This document shows, piece after piece, positions 1-13,280 of a DNA stretch of 64,000 nucleotides (positions within the stretch are counted from its first letter, which is position 1; every line of letters starts with the position of its first letter). The notes under the pieces were generated by a model, which was not told the origin of the DNA, ran no database searches, and saw nothing but the letters and a program-made list of their open reading frames with translations. The stretch spans positions 39,914,780-39,978,779 of the forward strand of contig JAAONU010000001.1 of assembly GCA_012932295.1 (NCBI GenBank). The letters run 5' to 3'. The stretch is from Cyclina sinensis (taxonomy: Eukaryota; Mollusca; Bivalvia; Venerida; Veneridae). The position numbers and the translations under genes are program-made.

Positions 1-1722
1 CACGTCACTGATTATTAACACGTTGTGGGGAATTCTTAAAATTCACAAATATCTTAATCTCAACGGACCACTGTGCTGAAAAAGTGACAAGCTGAACAGG
101 CTTGCATGATAGTTAGTCCACTCATCACCCTAATTTAGGGTCCGCTATTGCATACATTTTCAAAAACGGAGAAATTTATGTGAGGTACATGCTACATGTA
201 AAAATATTATTAATGTGCTGTAAAGGAATGATATTCCAAGACAGAAGTCCTCGGTTGGCAGAGGTTAAGAGTTATTTTCTAACATATACAATGATGTTTA
301 AGACTATCTCTAACATATAGCTGATGTGGAGAATATACATAAATATCACATTTCCCTGTCTATCACCTCTTCAAATATTTTATTTGCTTAAGACTAGATA
401 GATGATGTGTTAAAAAGAAAAAGACTACAGACAAAATATTACAAGATTTTACACGAATAAATGATTGAGAGAGATAGAGATAGCAAATTCTAGAGTACGG
501 ACTAGGTTTTACAAGTTAAAAGTCAATTTTTATACGGACTACAGACACAGTGAATATTTCACCAATTTTAAAGATATGGCAGTTATCTATATTGAAAACA
601 TTAGCATTTTCCACATTTTGCTTAGTTTTCTTTTCTTGTAGCGATTCTATTTATTTATTTGGTATCACTAATAAATGAATTTCAGTTTATTGAAATATCA
701 GTTTTTTACGTAATCACTGTTGTCCTCTACCTGTTTAAGCTTTTTTCTTGATAATTACCAAGTAATTATATAAAGTTAACTGTATGAATTTTCACTACTA
801 CCTTTATTTTGTTTCTAGCTTACTATTGGGGTTACTTCAGGTAACAAGGTCGAGATATTTATTTACGTAAAAGTGACAAAAATATTAATCTAATCAGTGA
901 ATCATAAATCATGTTTAAAATCAACTTCAAAACAACATCGAAGAAAAGACCCCTTAACTTCTAATACATATGTTTCTTTAAATTATGTTTTTTCTCACTA
1001 TAAATGTCGTTTTTAACAAGTAGCGTTCTTGACGTTGATTGTTTCGATGCATCCGTAAGAGTACTGCCCGATAATAACTATATACGGTTTCATATCACGT
1101 GGTTTATGTCTAGTATCAATAGGAAATATCTTGCTAGGCCATAATCGGCAATTTTCTCTCTAAATAACCATTCAATAAACGGACTGACTTGTGTCGCAAG
1201 CTTTTTCTACTTTTATGAGCAGCTTTTAAATTATAAGATATAGATTAACCATCCGAGTGTTACATACCGACGACACAAAATGATTTCCTACAGCTCTGCG
1301 ATCTTTAAGAAATGTTGAGAGAAGAATAAGAAACGATTTTAGGATTGTCCAGAATTTTACCAGGCAGTTATTTCTGACTGAAGCTTTAATCGTCTTAAAC
1401 ACTCTATTGCTTTTTAGTGAATAAATAGTGACACAATATTGTCGGAGCACCTCAGCGTGGATTTAATTTGTTTGTCTATAGACGGATGTAATAATCCACG
1501 AATACGGATATACTTGTTTCTCGTATAAGAAGGTTGAGCTGTTTCGCTTAAAGTGACTTTTGCATGAAAATACTGTTCATTTCGATCAGTGTATCTGGCG
1601 TATTATTTATTCATTTAACGCTTAAATACTTCTGGTGGAAACGAACGTTCATGTACTGAATGTCATTTCGAAAGGGGCAGTAGAACGTTAAAAGGAATTC
1701 AGTGTTGACAGCAGCTGATGAC
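1..1722. other. Non-coding 5' flank of the claudin-like gene
   Basis: This AT-rich stretch has no ORF I would call a gene. The last few hundred bases upstream of exon 1a probably hold its promoter and 5' UTR. A short block near 1095-1240 resembles blocks at about 5620-5760 and 11270-11400, the latter just upstream of the other first exon; the shared core looks like TTGTGTCGCAAGCT. I see no clear TATA box that can be tied to a start site. Confidence 0.4.
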
Positions 1723-1975
1723 ATGGCAGCTAAAAAAAATTGCGTTTTTGCTTCCGTTGTTTTGGCGGGAATGTCTGTTTTATTGCAGACTACATGTTTC
1801 ACAATTCCAGGATGGTTCATTATTGAAAAGAGTAAATGTAATGTAAATATTGCAGTTTGGTATGTAGTTGTATGTGTAAGTAAAAGGAACGTTACCATCA
1901 CTTCAGAATCGTGCTCAGCTATTTCATACAAACGTCTCTTCTCTGAACAAAGCGGGAATATTTTAACACTAGTCG
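1723..1975 (+). CDS. Claudin/PMP22-like tetraspan protein, alternative first coding exon 1a
   Basis: This 253-bp open exon encodes 84 residues plus one base. It holds a hydrophobic first membrane segment (about residues 7-28) and the first extracellular loop. The loop carries W31, V45-W46, C51 and C64, which match the W...LW...C...C pattern of the claudin/PMP22/tetraspan superfamily, although there are four residues between W46 and C51 where claudins have two. N56-V-T is a possible glycosylation site. I chose the ATG at 1723, not the upstream in-frame ATG at 1702, because it aligns with the start of exon 1b and both follow the same 'gatgac' context. The exon ends at a strong donor (G|GTAAGT at 1976) in phase 1, the phase needed to join exon 2 at 20019. 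It is roughly half identical to exon 1b at the protein level, with no stop and all key residues kept. It is either an alternative first exon of the downstream gene or the orphan first exon of a lost tandem duplicate. Confidence 0.6.
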
Positions 1976-3104
1976 GTAAGTGTTTAACTTTTATATGCCT
2001 ATTTGTTAACAGAGTTATTACTGATAAATAATTGTTTTGTAACTTCCGATTAAAAAGATTCTTACCTTAAAAAATGCGAAAGACTTTGAATTAATTAACT
2101 AATTGATACAAAATTATACCATTTCTATAGAAATTCTGCAAAATAATAACTGAAAGTGTACTTCTGAATTTAAATATGTTTTGTTTTGAAAAGTATATTC
2201 ATCCTAATTTAATGTATATATTATAATTTATAATGGAATGCTTTGAATTTAAAACAATTTACATATTTTCGTTCGTCTTACTGAATTTGTCATCATTTAT
2301 ATAACTGAGAAATATTTGTTCTGTATATGTTTCTGATGATGAAAACATGTGTATGGGAATAACACGTGAAAATGATTTAGTTTCGCATCTGGCAAAGTAG
2401 TGACACAAAATAAAATGTTATTCCACAAAAAAGTTCCTTTTTTGTAAAAACAATACGAAGTTCTGTAGCAAAACTGAAAGATTTTTCATGGAACAAGTCA
2501 TGCTCTTATAAAATATATGCTAATGCAGAAATGTCAGTGACAAACCTACTTGATCAGATAATCCGAAGAATTGAAAGAAAAATAGCCTTTATGTTTATAA
2601 AAAAATTTAAATTTTCATGTAAATTGTAGAAAATGCTTAACTTAGCGATTAATATGAATGCATGTAAAGTCAAGTAACGTCATTTTTCTTTCGTTCATTG
2701 GACAAAAAGTTTAAATTTTTGAGCTTTCGTTGTTTTTGGTGTTTGCCATTTTTCTTCTGTTGATATATTCCTGCGCACATTTATACATTTATACCTTGGT
2801 GTAGCTTTCAAGAAAATGATTCTTTTGTATAATAATGATACAAAATGTAATACAATGTAGCTCTGTGTACTATTCACATCTAGACCACACACTTCTTAAA
2901 ATGCCTGCTTGTTCTTATCTTTTCACTGAATACTGCTTGTTACTTAAACTCTCTAACTTTGCTTCCTATTTTGCCACATTTAATTTAAAGAAAGAGATAA
3001 ATTGTTGAGAAAATAGAAATTATTGGGTAGGGGTTTTCTGAACTAAATATAGTTTTCCCTTTTTTCGCATTAAGAAAAAGTCGGTAACACAAACAATAAT
3101 TGTC
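1976..3104. other. Intronic/intergenic AT-rich DNA
   Basis: I see nothing beyond AT-rich sequence here. Short ORFs such as the minus-strand one at 2695-2892 have no recognisable motif. Confidence 0.4.
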
Positions 3105-3990
3105 AAAAAGTCGGTCGATAGACTCCTTGGTTTCCGATCAATATCTAGAGTACCCTTGGATCCATCTTCCTCAGACTTAGCATGTACGATGACTAGTAGA
3201 TGGCCCGGTGACCAGGTCAAAGGTCAAGTCCACAGTGACCTTGAATAGCAAAATGGTTTCCGATTAATAACTATAGAACGCTTGGTCCCAGGTTCCTCAA
3301 ACGTAGTAGGTTGTTCATGACTAGTAAATGACCCTTATAGTTTTTCAGGTCACCAGGTCAAAGGCCAATGTCACAGTGACCTTTAAAAGCAAAATGATTT
3401 TTAAAAACATAAGAACGCTTGGGCCCAGGTTTCTCAAACTTAGTATATAGGTTGGCCATGACCAGTTATTGACGCCTATAGTTTCTAAGATCAAAAGTCA
3501 AGGTCACAGGGACCTTGTATAGCAAAATAGTATCCGATCAATAACTAGAGAGCGCTTTTGCCTAGCTCCTCAAAAATTTTCAGTAACCTTAAAAAGCAAA
3601 GCAGTTTCTTCTGAATATCTAGGGAGTCCTTGGGCCCACGTTCGTCAGACTTAGTATTTAAGTTTGTCATGATCAGTAGATAACACCTGTCATTTTTCAG
3701 GTCATTTGGGCAAAGGTCAAGGGTCGCAGTGACCTTGAAAAGCAAAATGGTTTCCGATAAATAAGTGTAGAACGCTTGGGCCCATGTTCCTCAAACTTTG
3801 TATATAAGTTGTTTATGACTTGTATATGAGCCCTTTATTTTTTCAGCTCACCAGCTCAAAGGCCATGCACACAGCGTCCTTGAATACCAAAATGGTTTCC
3901 GATCAATAACTATAGAATGCTTGGTCCCATCTCCTAAATATTTCATGGCTGCCTCTAGGGATAAGGCACTAGGGGGCATATACGTTTTAC
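3105..3990. repeat. Tandem repeat element with about 125-145 bp units ('GGTCACAGTGACC' family)
   Basis: About six diverged units each contain a 'gtttccgatcaataactaga' type segment (near 3130, 3253, 3530, 3749 and 3894, with degraded copies near 3397 and 3605). Each also has a 'ccaggtcaaaggtcaaggtc' segment followed by 'cacagtgacctt'. The block ends at 'agggggcatatacg' (about 3971). The same family recurs at 57461-58055. Several units contain near-palindromic AGGTCAnnnTGACCT sites. Short ORFs inside this block are not genes. Confidence 0.85.
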
Positions 3991-4399
3991 AAACATCTCT
4001 TGTTTTAATGTAATCTTAAAGTTTTTTTTTAATATCAGATAATATGAAATTGCTCTTCCTAGTAGATCTTTCTGAAACGAGGCGTCAGGGAATTGTTCTC
4101 GAATAAAACATCCTACATTACAGCTTTCTTCAGACCTGACAACATCGTTTAAGTAAAACTTTATTATGCTTTATTTGATTACTTTTAGACGGTTCACTGA
4201 CCTTATTCTTCTTCTTATAGGCAATTTCGTTACATTCATGTTAACAATTTCTTTGATGGTGTTCAGAACATAAGACCACTAAACATGATACTTAGATAAC
4301 TGTTGAATCGGGATTCTCTTGCGTAGATTTGATTTTATGATATTTTGAGATCATATATTACATGTTTTTATATCAGACTTTTTTAATTGCTTGTTTTAT
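3991..4399. other. Non-coding spacer between two repeat elements
   Basis: AT-rich DNA with no gene or repeat that I can support. Confidence 0.35.
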
Positions 4400-4930
4400 T
4401 ATGCCCCCGCCAGGGCATCAAATGTTGTACCTGTCCGTCCGTCCGTGCTTCCGTCCGAACACATTTCGTTTCCGCGCATTTAAAGGAAAACGCTTGCGCA
4501 GATTTCATTCATATTTCGCATGAATATTTGTCTTGTAAAAATACAGGTTCCATTTCGAAATTGGCATAATACTTCAAAATTATTCAGAATTAAGCCCCTT
4601 TTCCACTTAAGTTCTGTTAAAACGTAGTTTCCGCGCATTTTAGGAAAGCTTGCACATCGTTCTCTCATATTTTGCTTGTAAATGATTTATGAAAGACTAC
4701 GGATTCCTTTCGAAATAGAACGTGACACCTCCGATTTTATCAGAATTATGACCTTCTTTGGACTAAATGTTTTAGTTAAACATGAAGACACCACACATTT
4801 GAAAGACAAAACTTTAAAGGGATTTCATTTCTCTTTAGTATGAATATGTATCCTTTTAATGCACAGTGTCTTTTGGAAAATCAACATGACGCTTCCAATT
4901 TTTGTAAGAATGTTTACCCTTTTTTTTATC
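4400..4930. repeat. Diverged dispersed repeat with about 170-bp internal units
   Basis: It opens with a palindrome-like 'atgcccccgccagggcat' and a 'gtccgtccgtccgt' run, then contains at least two related units beginning 'tttccgcgcattt' (about 4469 and 4629). A third, weaker unit follows near 4800. The GC-rich head followed by AT-rich repeating units is typical of non-autonomous molluscan repeat elements. I cannot assign a named family. Confidence 0.6.
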
Positions 4931-6597
4931 TTAATTTTTTATTTATCATTTAAAGGACTATGTATTGCAGTAATCTGTTTATTATATACCTACAACAGTC
5001 ACACTACTTTAGACATTCGACCTGCCTTTTCTTACAGTTTAATCATCTGCTTATGATCTTTCATCATCAGCGCAAGCCGGGGGATCTAAGTCCAAGTGAC
5101 AAGTGACACATTTCTTGGTAATCAAAATATGAATGCAAACCTTATCAAACTAAACACCAAAAACATTCAAAAGCTAGATAGAACAGTTTAATCATGCGTT
5201 CATATCTTGGTTTTTGAAATCTGTGTTGCGCGTCTAGAATATTTAATTATTGTGTATTGATCTTTTAAACATAATCTCTTTTACTTATTATGAAATCCAT
5301 TCGAAAGTTTTAATTTATTAACATTTATTTTGAAAGCATAGACTTGAAATCTTTTGAATGGAAATTAAGTTCATCATACAGAGTTTAGCTCAAAATTCAC
5401 GCCATAAACACCGACATTAAAATAAGATGTTAAAGGTTAAATGAAAATAAGGTTCCATTGTTGAAACGCCAGTGCAAACATGAGGATTTCTGGAAAACAG
5501 ATGAATACTACTAGACTTAATTTGTCATAAATGCCCGGAGAGCGTTGTCTAAAATGTTATATCAAAACTTCACAACTACGGTTATATTTAGGTTGATGTT
5601 GTAAAATAGTCTCGGTCAGACTGCCATGGGTCACTATAAAAGATTTGCTCTGAGAACCTATTGATTTGTGTTGCAAGCTGCTTCTTTATTTAACTACTAG
5701 CAAAAGACAAGTTTCAGAATAACCAATAACTAAACTGTTGTATTATTGAGCTAGCAATTCTATTGTATAGAAGTCCTGAAGACATTCTGTGAAGGATATT
5801 AAGAGAATTTACACCCAAGCAATTAGTTTCTAATGTTACAAGGAACAAAATATGCCACCGAACAAAATGTTAACAACTTTTCTGACATAATTATCATTGC
5901 TTTCACTGTAATGTTTTAATTTTTCATCTTGACATATTTCATGGATTTGTGTAAAATCAGAGGACTCTCTTTTGAAAACGGGAGATAACGAGGCCATTTT
6001 ATTCATAACTGTGTATTTAGCATAGAATATGGATAGGGATTGATATTGTCGGCTTGACTGGTATATTTATAACAGAGTAATCAATAAATAAAAACTTTAA
6101 TTTCACTGGCAAGTTTTTAAAAGACTTCTAGACAACCATTATTGACAAAGTGACATATTTCTTTACTGCACAACGGTTTCTAAGTAGTAATATTGAGCAC
6201 GATTCAAGCAATGTTTTATAGACTGATACATCGGACAAAGTTGTCTGAATAAAACACTGTTATCCTAATTTCTGCTTGAACGCTGCGTTCGCTGTAATAC
6301 AGAAAAAACGCTTGAATTAGACCGAGTTTTTTTTATATTGAGAGAAGTTTGTATTTAATCACAGAAATGGACATATTCTTTGAATCATAATAAGATTTTA
6401 TTGCTTTTTTAATTATTGGTTTAAATGCGCTATTTTACGCTTATTTATACAATGACCAATCTTGAAACTTGTAATGGATTTTTTAAGTTTTGCATAATCT
6501 AAACCTTTAGAAAAATCCGAATTCGACTTACGTAATGCTTCGACCTGTATATATTTCATGTTTTACTTATAGAATAGACATTGCAAATTTGTACAGT
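4931..6597. other. Non-coding DNA, with a block shared with the exon 1b upstream region
   Basis: No coding exon is visible. Positions about 5620-5760 resemble the sequence upstream of exon 1b (about 11330-11390), sharing a core of the form ATTGATTtGTGTtgCAaGCTg followed by TTTAACTACTtGCAA. This may be a duplicated promoter or enhancer block, or a low-copy repeat. Confidence 0.35.
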
Positions 6598-7000
6598 TAC
6601 AGGGCCATAACTCTAGAATGCGGACTTCTTCTAGATATTATAACCACAGACATTCTCAGCAAGATTTGTAGAAATGAAATAAAAACTCTATAGTTAGAAG
6701 ACAAGGCTAATTTTGCTAAATTTGAATAATTCAATGAGCATAAATCTAAGTCTTTCTAGATGGTTTCAGCTAGTTATCGAACTTGGCCGAGATATTATGC
6801 CCACAAATATTGTCATTCAGTTTGATGAATATCGGATGAAAACTATTCGACTTAGAGAATGGAAAAGGTTAATTTAGCTAATTTTGGATAATTCAAGGGT
6901 CATAAATCTAGAATGCTGAGTGGAATTTATCTAGGTATTGAACTTGGTCAAGATATTATGTCCTTAAACATTAATCACAAAGTTCGATGAACAGTCGGTG
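6598..7000. repeat. Tandem repeat with about 150-bp units ('GGCCATAACTCTAGAA' type)
   Basis: Three diverged units start near 6602, 6737 and 6898. Each has 'gg(c/t)cataa(c/a)tctagaatg', then 'gatattat...cc(c/t)acaaa' and 'ttcagtttgatgaat'-like segments. This is a dispersed animal repeat, not a gene. Confidence 0.7.
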
Positions 7001-10000
7001 ACAGCTCTTTGAATTAAAGAGCGAAAAATCTGAGGATTCCAATCGACCGCCGTCTATATTCCCAGTAGTCTCGTCTTTAAGTGGGCTCTTATAAAGAAAA
7101 AAGGACTTTTTAAGTAGTATACATCTGCGTATTATTGAACAAAAAAGTTTTCTTTCCTCCTTCATTTGCAAATCTTTAATAGACTAAATGTACACAGTTT
7201 TAGTACCCATTTACGTAAAACAAACAAAGAACAGTGATGGTTTATGTTGAACCACTGTTGAGCACCTTCAAAAATACTAAACAACAGCAGATGTGACAAG
7301 GACTGTCTCGACAGGTTCGAAGACGCTTCGAAACTATACCATTAACATATCGAGCATCAAGGTTTAGTTGTATTTACATCATGTGGTTTTCTTAATAACA
7401 CGATATTAGAAACGAGTTGGCAAGTTAGCATTCGTTCATTGTTTACATACTACGGGTTGTTAGTGTCTGACAAAACAATTATATAAAAGAGTAAAGCATT
7501 CCATCTTCTTAATAAAAGTGCTGATGTGTACCTAGGCATTGTTAATAAGACAATTTGTCAGACAATTTGTACTTTGTTTCGAGGAAGATGTTAACTTTTA
7601 CCAGACTTAACGCATTTTCCGGCACATATGTTTTTTCACATCAGTTGTCGTGATTCCTTGTGATCTAAAATAAGCATTTTAATGAAATATATCTTCCAAA
7701 AGGATTTTTTCTTTCTTTATTTCTTCGAAGATTCTTAAACTGCATTGTTTCAAAATAAATCTTTTAAATAACTTGTTAAATTTATTTTATAAACATGTCT
7801 TATTCTCTACTGCCCGGTTAGGATAAAAAAGATATGGCGAACTGTATAGACTATACATTAGAAAAAATTAGAATGTCACACAATGTTATACTATTTTAGC
7901 TATATAATAAGAAGGTGAAAACAAAAACTTCAAGAAAATTTCGCGATGTTATTTAATCTAAGCTATATTTTCGCAAGAAACTAATATTTCTAAAGGCGAT
8001 TTTTATAATTAAACACGTTTCCGGCAAACAAATTACAGGCATGACACATAAAGTAATTTTCTGTACCTGTAAGTTGTTATTTATTTTAATTACTTAAAAG
8101 CAACAAGAATAACAAAAATATATTTCCTACTGGAAAACGTATTTTTCCAATTTCATTATTGAAATTGAAGTATTTTTCAAACGCTATATGGAAAGTTCAG
8201 CACGTAACAGAGAAATTTTGAAAACAAATATAAACGTAGAGCCGCTTATTATCCGGATTCAGTTTATTGTCGAAAGTATGCCCTTATGTTTTTAAATTCT
8301 AGGTCAAACTGTGCAAACTGTGCAAATATTCAGATAAAATCAGATTGTTCACATCACCCACCTGTGCGCGTGCGTTCGTATATAATATTGCAAAAATATA
8401 TACCTGTTGGCCAGAAAATACCTAGCAATACCCTCACGGCAAATATTATGACACATAATAGCCAAGATCTACAATTATTAAAAGTTTGATTGTTTAAAGT
8501 GGTAAAAACATTTAGAAATAAGTTAAACGAAATGAACGAACAAAGAAAAATTGAGTTTATTGTTATTGACCTTGTCAATACTGAATATCAAATAAGGCTG
8601 AACTTAGCCGGTTTATTCCTAAATAATGTTTCTTGTCAAAAGGAATAGGTTGTTGCACCATAAAAGATATGATCTTTTTTCAAAAATATTTTTCAGTTAT
8701 ATTCTAGAATTTACGCCCTTTTGCTTCAGGAAGAAATTGGTTTAGAAGTAGATCACTGCCCTTTAAGTTTAAATTTTACGTTTTTGCACATGCTTTACTG
8801 AGTAAACACATTGAATTCTGTGCAACGAATGGGTATCTTGTAAATTAAATAAGATTTTTAATTATCATAAATTTCAAAAAAAAAGGAAAGCAAAGTCCAA
8901 TGGTAAATGAACATTTATCAGACTACAAATTTAAATCAAACAACAGAGCAAATATTCAGAAGATTACACTAATTTGCATAATGTTCAATAATGTGAAATT
9001 GTTTATTGTTGTTTTTTATTGTGTTTTACTCTGTCCTGAAAAAAGTGTCATTTTTAGGTTCTTGCGTCCTTAAATATGTAGAAGTATATTGCTTAAATCT
9101 TCAACTCTCATTCAGTTTTTTTTTCAAATATCATAAGACGTATCCAAAGAAATATAAATGTCTCTGAAAGTGAAAAGAATGATTTATATTTCCTCCCACA
9201 AATTTAGGTTTAGCCAGAATGTCTTTCTTTTTCCAAGAGCAAACCACTTAAGTCTTATGCTGTGTTAAAGCGCGCCAAAAATAGGCTACCATTTCCACGA
9301 ATTCAGTATTCGGTTGCTTCTTGTTTGGAATATGCGAAACAAACCAGACTATAATTCTAACTTCAGCCTCTCTAGGGTAACTCAAATTGACTTGCGTCAG
9401 ACGTTCTTGTTCATCAATAAATCTTCACTTCTCCTCCTGAAGAGAGATCAGTTTTCAATGCAGATGCTTTTGTCAGGTTTGGACTCACACAAATACTATC
9501 ATCAATATAATTTGAAGTGTAATACAAGGTTAGGTGTGTTTATTTATATAAAGATTAACAATTCTTTCTGTTTCTGCTTTTGTAATGTAATCTTAAAAAA
9601 TGTGTATTTACATAAGAGGAAATACTTCTGTACTTGCCACTTCTGTTCCTACCAATGAAAAATTGTTATAAAAGATATTAAGTGTGCCGTTCCTGATTGT
9701 TCGGTTTTGCATTTTCTCCAAAACCGTTTCTAAGATACACAAGACGCACCAAAACAGATGGTTTGTGCGATTATATGGTTCTGTTCGTGCACAGATTATT
9801 AATAATTCACGATTATTTTGATATATCTCCCCATATAATTGGTTTTGCTAAGTGGTTATTACATTATCTGAAACATGAAAACAGGCAAGATCTGGGGCTT
9901 TCTTTCAGGAGAATAACTTGTCACATTTTGTACTATACACACTCGCTGATAATGTGTCTGCAACTTTCACAAAACTAACTTAAGAACTGAAATCAAAGGT

Positions 10001-11270
10001 TGTTTTTTTCAAAGAAGATAAAAACATCAGAACATAGTGGCAAAATAATCCATATGAGCTGTTTTTACACTCGAATTGTTATCTACCAGTTGATTTATTT
10101 CTATTGTAATTCCACGCAAATATCAATGTGAATACTGTCTAAAGTTCAAAGAGAACTCTATCACCTTACCATCAAAATGACTTCAACGAGATATACGTTC
10201 AAATGAAAGGACCATTGATGTTTGATGATTATTTTGTTGAAATATTTTTCAGTTTATCTTAATTACAGGATATAGATCTAGAAAACACGATACTGGATCT
10301 GCCCACATACACTGTCGTTTATGATAAAGTGGATATACTCCAGAACATGTATTGTAGAAGTGGAAGTGTCTATATATTTTACCGCGATAAAATATCAATA
10401 GTTTTTATCACAAACAGCTACAATTATATTATTATTCCTACACGCAACATTATAATTTATTATGTTCTACACTGTTATTTTACTTTTTATGCTTGAAAAT
10501 ATTTTAATAAATATATTACCATTTAAAGATACTGAAATTTCAGAGAATATTAGTCTAACAGTACCACCTAGCTTGATCATTTTCAGTCTTTGGAATAGCT
10601 AATTTTGGTTCTCAAAATATTATCTCGGTATTTCAAAGTTAAGAGGTAAAGTATGCAGGTAAATGAGTGAAACTGTAATAATTAGTATATATGTTGGATT
10701 CGTAGTAATAAAGATACAAAAATGAACTAAAAAGAATGAAGAACATTAGGCAATGAACATATTTTATCGGTCAATGCTTAAATAATCATTCATAAAGAAA
10801 ATTGTATTTCTTGTGCTTTCTAATGATCGTTGAATAATTGAATGGTTCTAAAAATTACAGTATTTGAATTAGGTATTGCAAGTCTCATGCAACTAAGCTA
10901 CGGTAAACTGGTATAAACAGAAGTAATGTGCAAAACAACAGAACGAGAAAGAACAGTTTCATTTGTAAAGTTAAGAAAATAAATCCGTTGCACTAAAAGG
11001 TGTAGGAGATTGTGTCAGAACAGGTGTTCTTGATAACTTGATCGGGTTTTTTTCTCAACCATCTACACATTTCAGAGGCAAGAATTCAGCTAACAAGTGG
11101 TGCAGTTCTTTTCGCCTCTGAATATCATCATACTTCAAGAATGTTTCTGCGCATGCGTGAGAAGTCAGAGGAAGTCATCATAACAGAATAAAACAGTACA
11201 ATGGTTATAATAAATTTTCAGTTACCGTTGTAAACTGTAGATTCATAACACTACGTCTATGTATAGATAA
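7001..11270. other. Intronic/intergenic AT-rich DNA
   Basis: There is no supported gene. ORFs at 8286-8489, 9314-9658 and 9697-9978 lack protein-like composition, splice context or recognisable motifs. The stretch around 7390-7500 has weak similarity to 12715-12800 ('gtctgacaaa(a/t)caattatat'), in keeping with an old duplication that also produced the two first exons. A short stem-loop ('ttcagaggc' ... 'gcctctgaa') lies at about 11070-11127. Confidence 0.4.
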
Positions 11271-11764
11271 GAACTACCATGATGGGCAATCACTGGCGAT
11301 TTTCTTTCCTAGCAATTATCCGATGAATGCATTGATTCGTGTCCCAGGCTGTTCCTGTTCTTTTAACTACTTGCAATCGATAAGTTAAGGATAACAAATA
11401 GGCGTGTTGCAATATTGGCAGAGCAATATGTTTGTTACTGAACTGCGGACATTAAAAACTGTTTGAGATGTTAGAAATATTTGTTACAAGATAGTTTGCT
11501 GAATAATGCCTCAGACCAAACATTCATATCGAAGAGCTATCTAATATTCTGACAGGATGTTGCTTTCGGCAGAAAGAAATTGGCGTTATTAAGTGTAAAT
11601 GGATGGATTGGATTTATATTTTCTTTAGGAGAGTCGAGCAGACAAAAAAGACGTAATCATATCATTTGTTTTAAATTTAGAGTGTTTCTTGTCCTCCGAA
11701 ATAGCTTATAAAGTCAATTTCTTTGAATATCATTTTAAGGTGACTTTCGATTGAAACTGATGAC
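11271..11764 (+). promoter_or_regulatory. Putative promoter / 5' UTR region of exon 1b
   Basis: This is the sequence just upstream of exon 1b. About 11330-11390 contains a block also found, diverged, at about 5640-5720 and 1170-1215. Repeated presence upstream of both first exons is the only regulatory hint; no TATA box or transcription start can be assigned. Confidence 0.3.
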
Positions 11765-12017
11765 ATGAAAACAATAAAGAAATGTGTTATTGCTTCCGTT
11801 GTTTTGGCGGGAATATCTGTTTTATTCCAGACAATAAGTTTCATTATTCCTGGATGGATTATAACTGAAGTGAGGACATATAGTGTAAATATGGCACTTT
11901 GGTATATAGTTCTATGTGAAAAGTCATTAAATGCTTCAACGGATTCAAGAACATGTGGCATATTTTCTTATAAAGGTCTGTTTTCTGAAGATAGTGAACA
12001 TGTTTTAAAACCAGTAG
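11765..12017 (+). CDS. Claudin/PMP22-like tetraspan protein, first coding exon 1b
   Basis: This 253-bp exon encodes residues 1-84 of a four-transmembrane protein predicted to be 319 residues. Membrane segment 1 spans about residues 7-28. The extracellular loop has W31, L45-W46, C51 and C64 (the W-LW-C-C signature of the claudin/PMP22 superfamily, with a longer W-to-C spacing than true claudins) and a possible glycosylation site, N56-A-S. The donor is CCAGTAG|GTAGGT, phase 1. The competing donor four bases downstream would break the frame. It joins exon 2 at 20019 across an intron of about 8 kb. It is closer to exons 2-3 than exon 1a and has no defects, so it is the more likely default first exon. 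Family members act in cell junctions or as membrane trafficking and channel-regulating proteins; the exact role here is not determined. Confidence 0.75.
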
Positions 12018-13280
12018 GTAGGTAAAATAGGTGTTTATTTATGAACTTATATAATCAAATATCACAACAATGGCTTGTTATTTTGAAAAAAAGATATTTT
12101 GTACCAAGGATTTTTGAAGTAAATTAGTAACTGTAAAAGTACTAACAGATTACAATTTTGTAAATGTATTCACTCGCTGCTGCTTCCAAGAAAGTATTTG
12201 ATATCTAAAGATAGTTAAGCAGTTAATAAAATATTGAAAACTAGATCATCCAAATGTGGTGGAATAACTAGAAAATTCATATAATTGTTAATCAAACAGA
12301 GCTTGTTTTGGCTGTTGATTTCTTTGAAGTAATCACACTAGAAACGGAAACAAAGAAGACAGTACCGATTTTACCAGTCGCCTTGTTGAAGATATGATTT
12401 ATTAACTTGTATTCTTACATTGGCTTACATTTTCCTTATCTACTAAGTTTAACCTACAGATGTTTTCTTCTGGAATCTTCTCTTTGAAACAGTTTGATAA
12501 ACTGGTATGTATTCTACACAATGAAATAAGATTTATTTTAAGAAATATCTAGAAACGCTGATCAAGTTTGGCAGCTTTGTAGGAAAACAAAATTCTTTGA
12601 TTTCCTGCATTTATGCTTATTGTGTTTCTATTTTTGATCTTTATTTATCTTTAACAAGAAAATGATCATTAATTACTTTCATCTTCACATGTTTACCGTC
12701 ATTATACAACATAACGTTAATTTGATGGCAAGCTGACATAAATTCATAGGCTGATTGTGTCTGACAAATCAATTATATCATAAAATTAAACATTTTATCA
12801 TATCTGACGTATAGCTGCTTATTTACAAATGCTTCAAAGAGCATGATCTTTGAGACAAATCAGTTTTTATATATGTACGGCGCAGCAATGAAGACTACAG
12901 GTATCTTAGCAGAGTATGAACTTCTTTCGTGAAAAAAATTAATGCAAGCATCTATGATAAACTCTGTGTGAACGTAATATATCCTAGTGCTTAGATTTTT
13001 TTGTAAGCAGTATTATCTGTAACAAGTTTTCAAAGTCACTTGATCTGTAGATCAAGTATTCAAATCGACTGTTGATCGTTGTTTTAGACTAAGGGTTGCG
13101 TAGCAGTTCACATAGTTTTCTCTATAAAAAAGGAAAACACCGAAGTGCATTTTACTAAAAAAGAATACGACGCTTTTGTAGGATTGAGTAAATTTTGTTT
13201 ACATATGTACTAAAATACAAAATACAAATTTATCAAATATGAAATCTGTAAAAAAGAATAATCAAAATCAAATCGAACCG
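12018..13280. other. Intron of the claudin-like gene, first part
   Basis: AT-rich intronic DNA with no internal gene or repeat I can support. Confidence 0.5.

Noticed and set aside
1611..1931. Minus-strand ORF of 106 codons
   Set aside because: It is antisense to exon 1a; the sense strand has conserved residues and splice signals, the antisense has none.
9314..9978. Two adjacent plus-strand ORFs (114 and 93 codons)
   Set aside because: No recognisable motif and no splice context. Not similar to exons 2 or 3 of the nearby gene.
11677..11961. Minus-strand ORF of 94 codons
   Set aside because: Antisense to exon 1b. Its partial likeness to the antisense ORF of exon 1a only reflects similarity of the sense exons.
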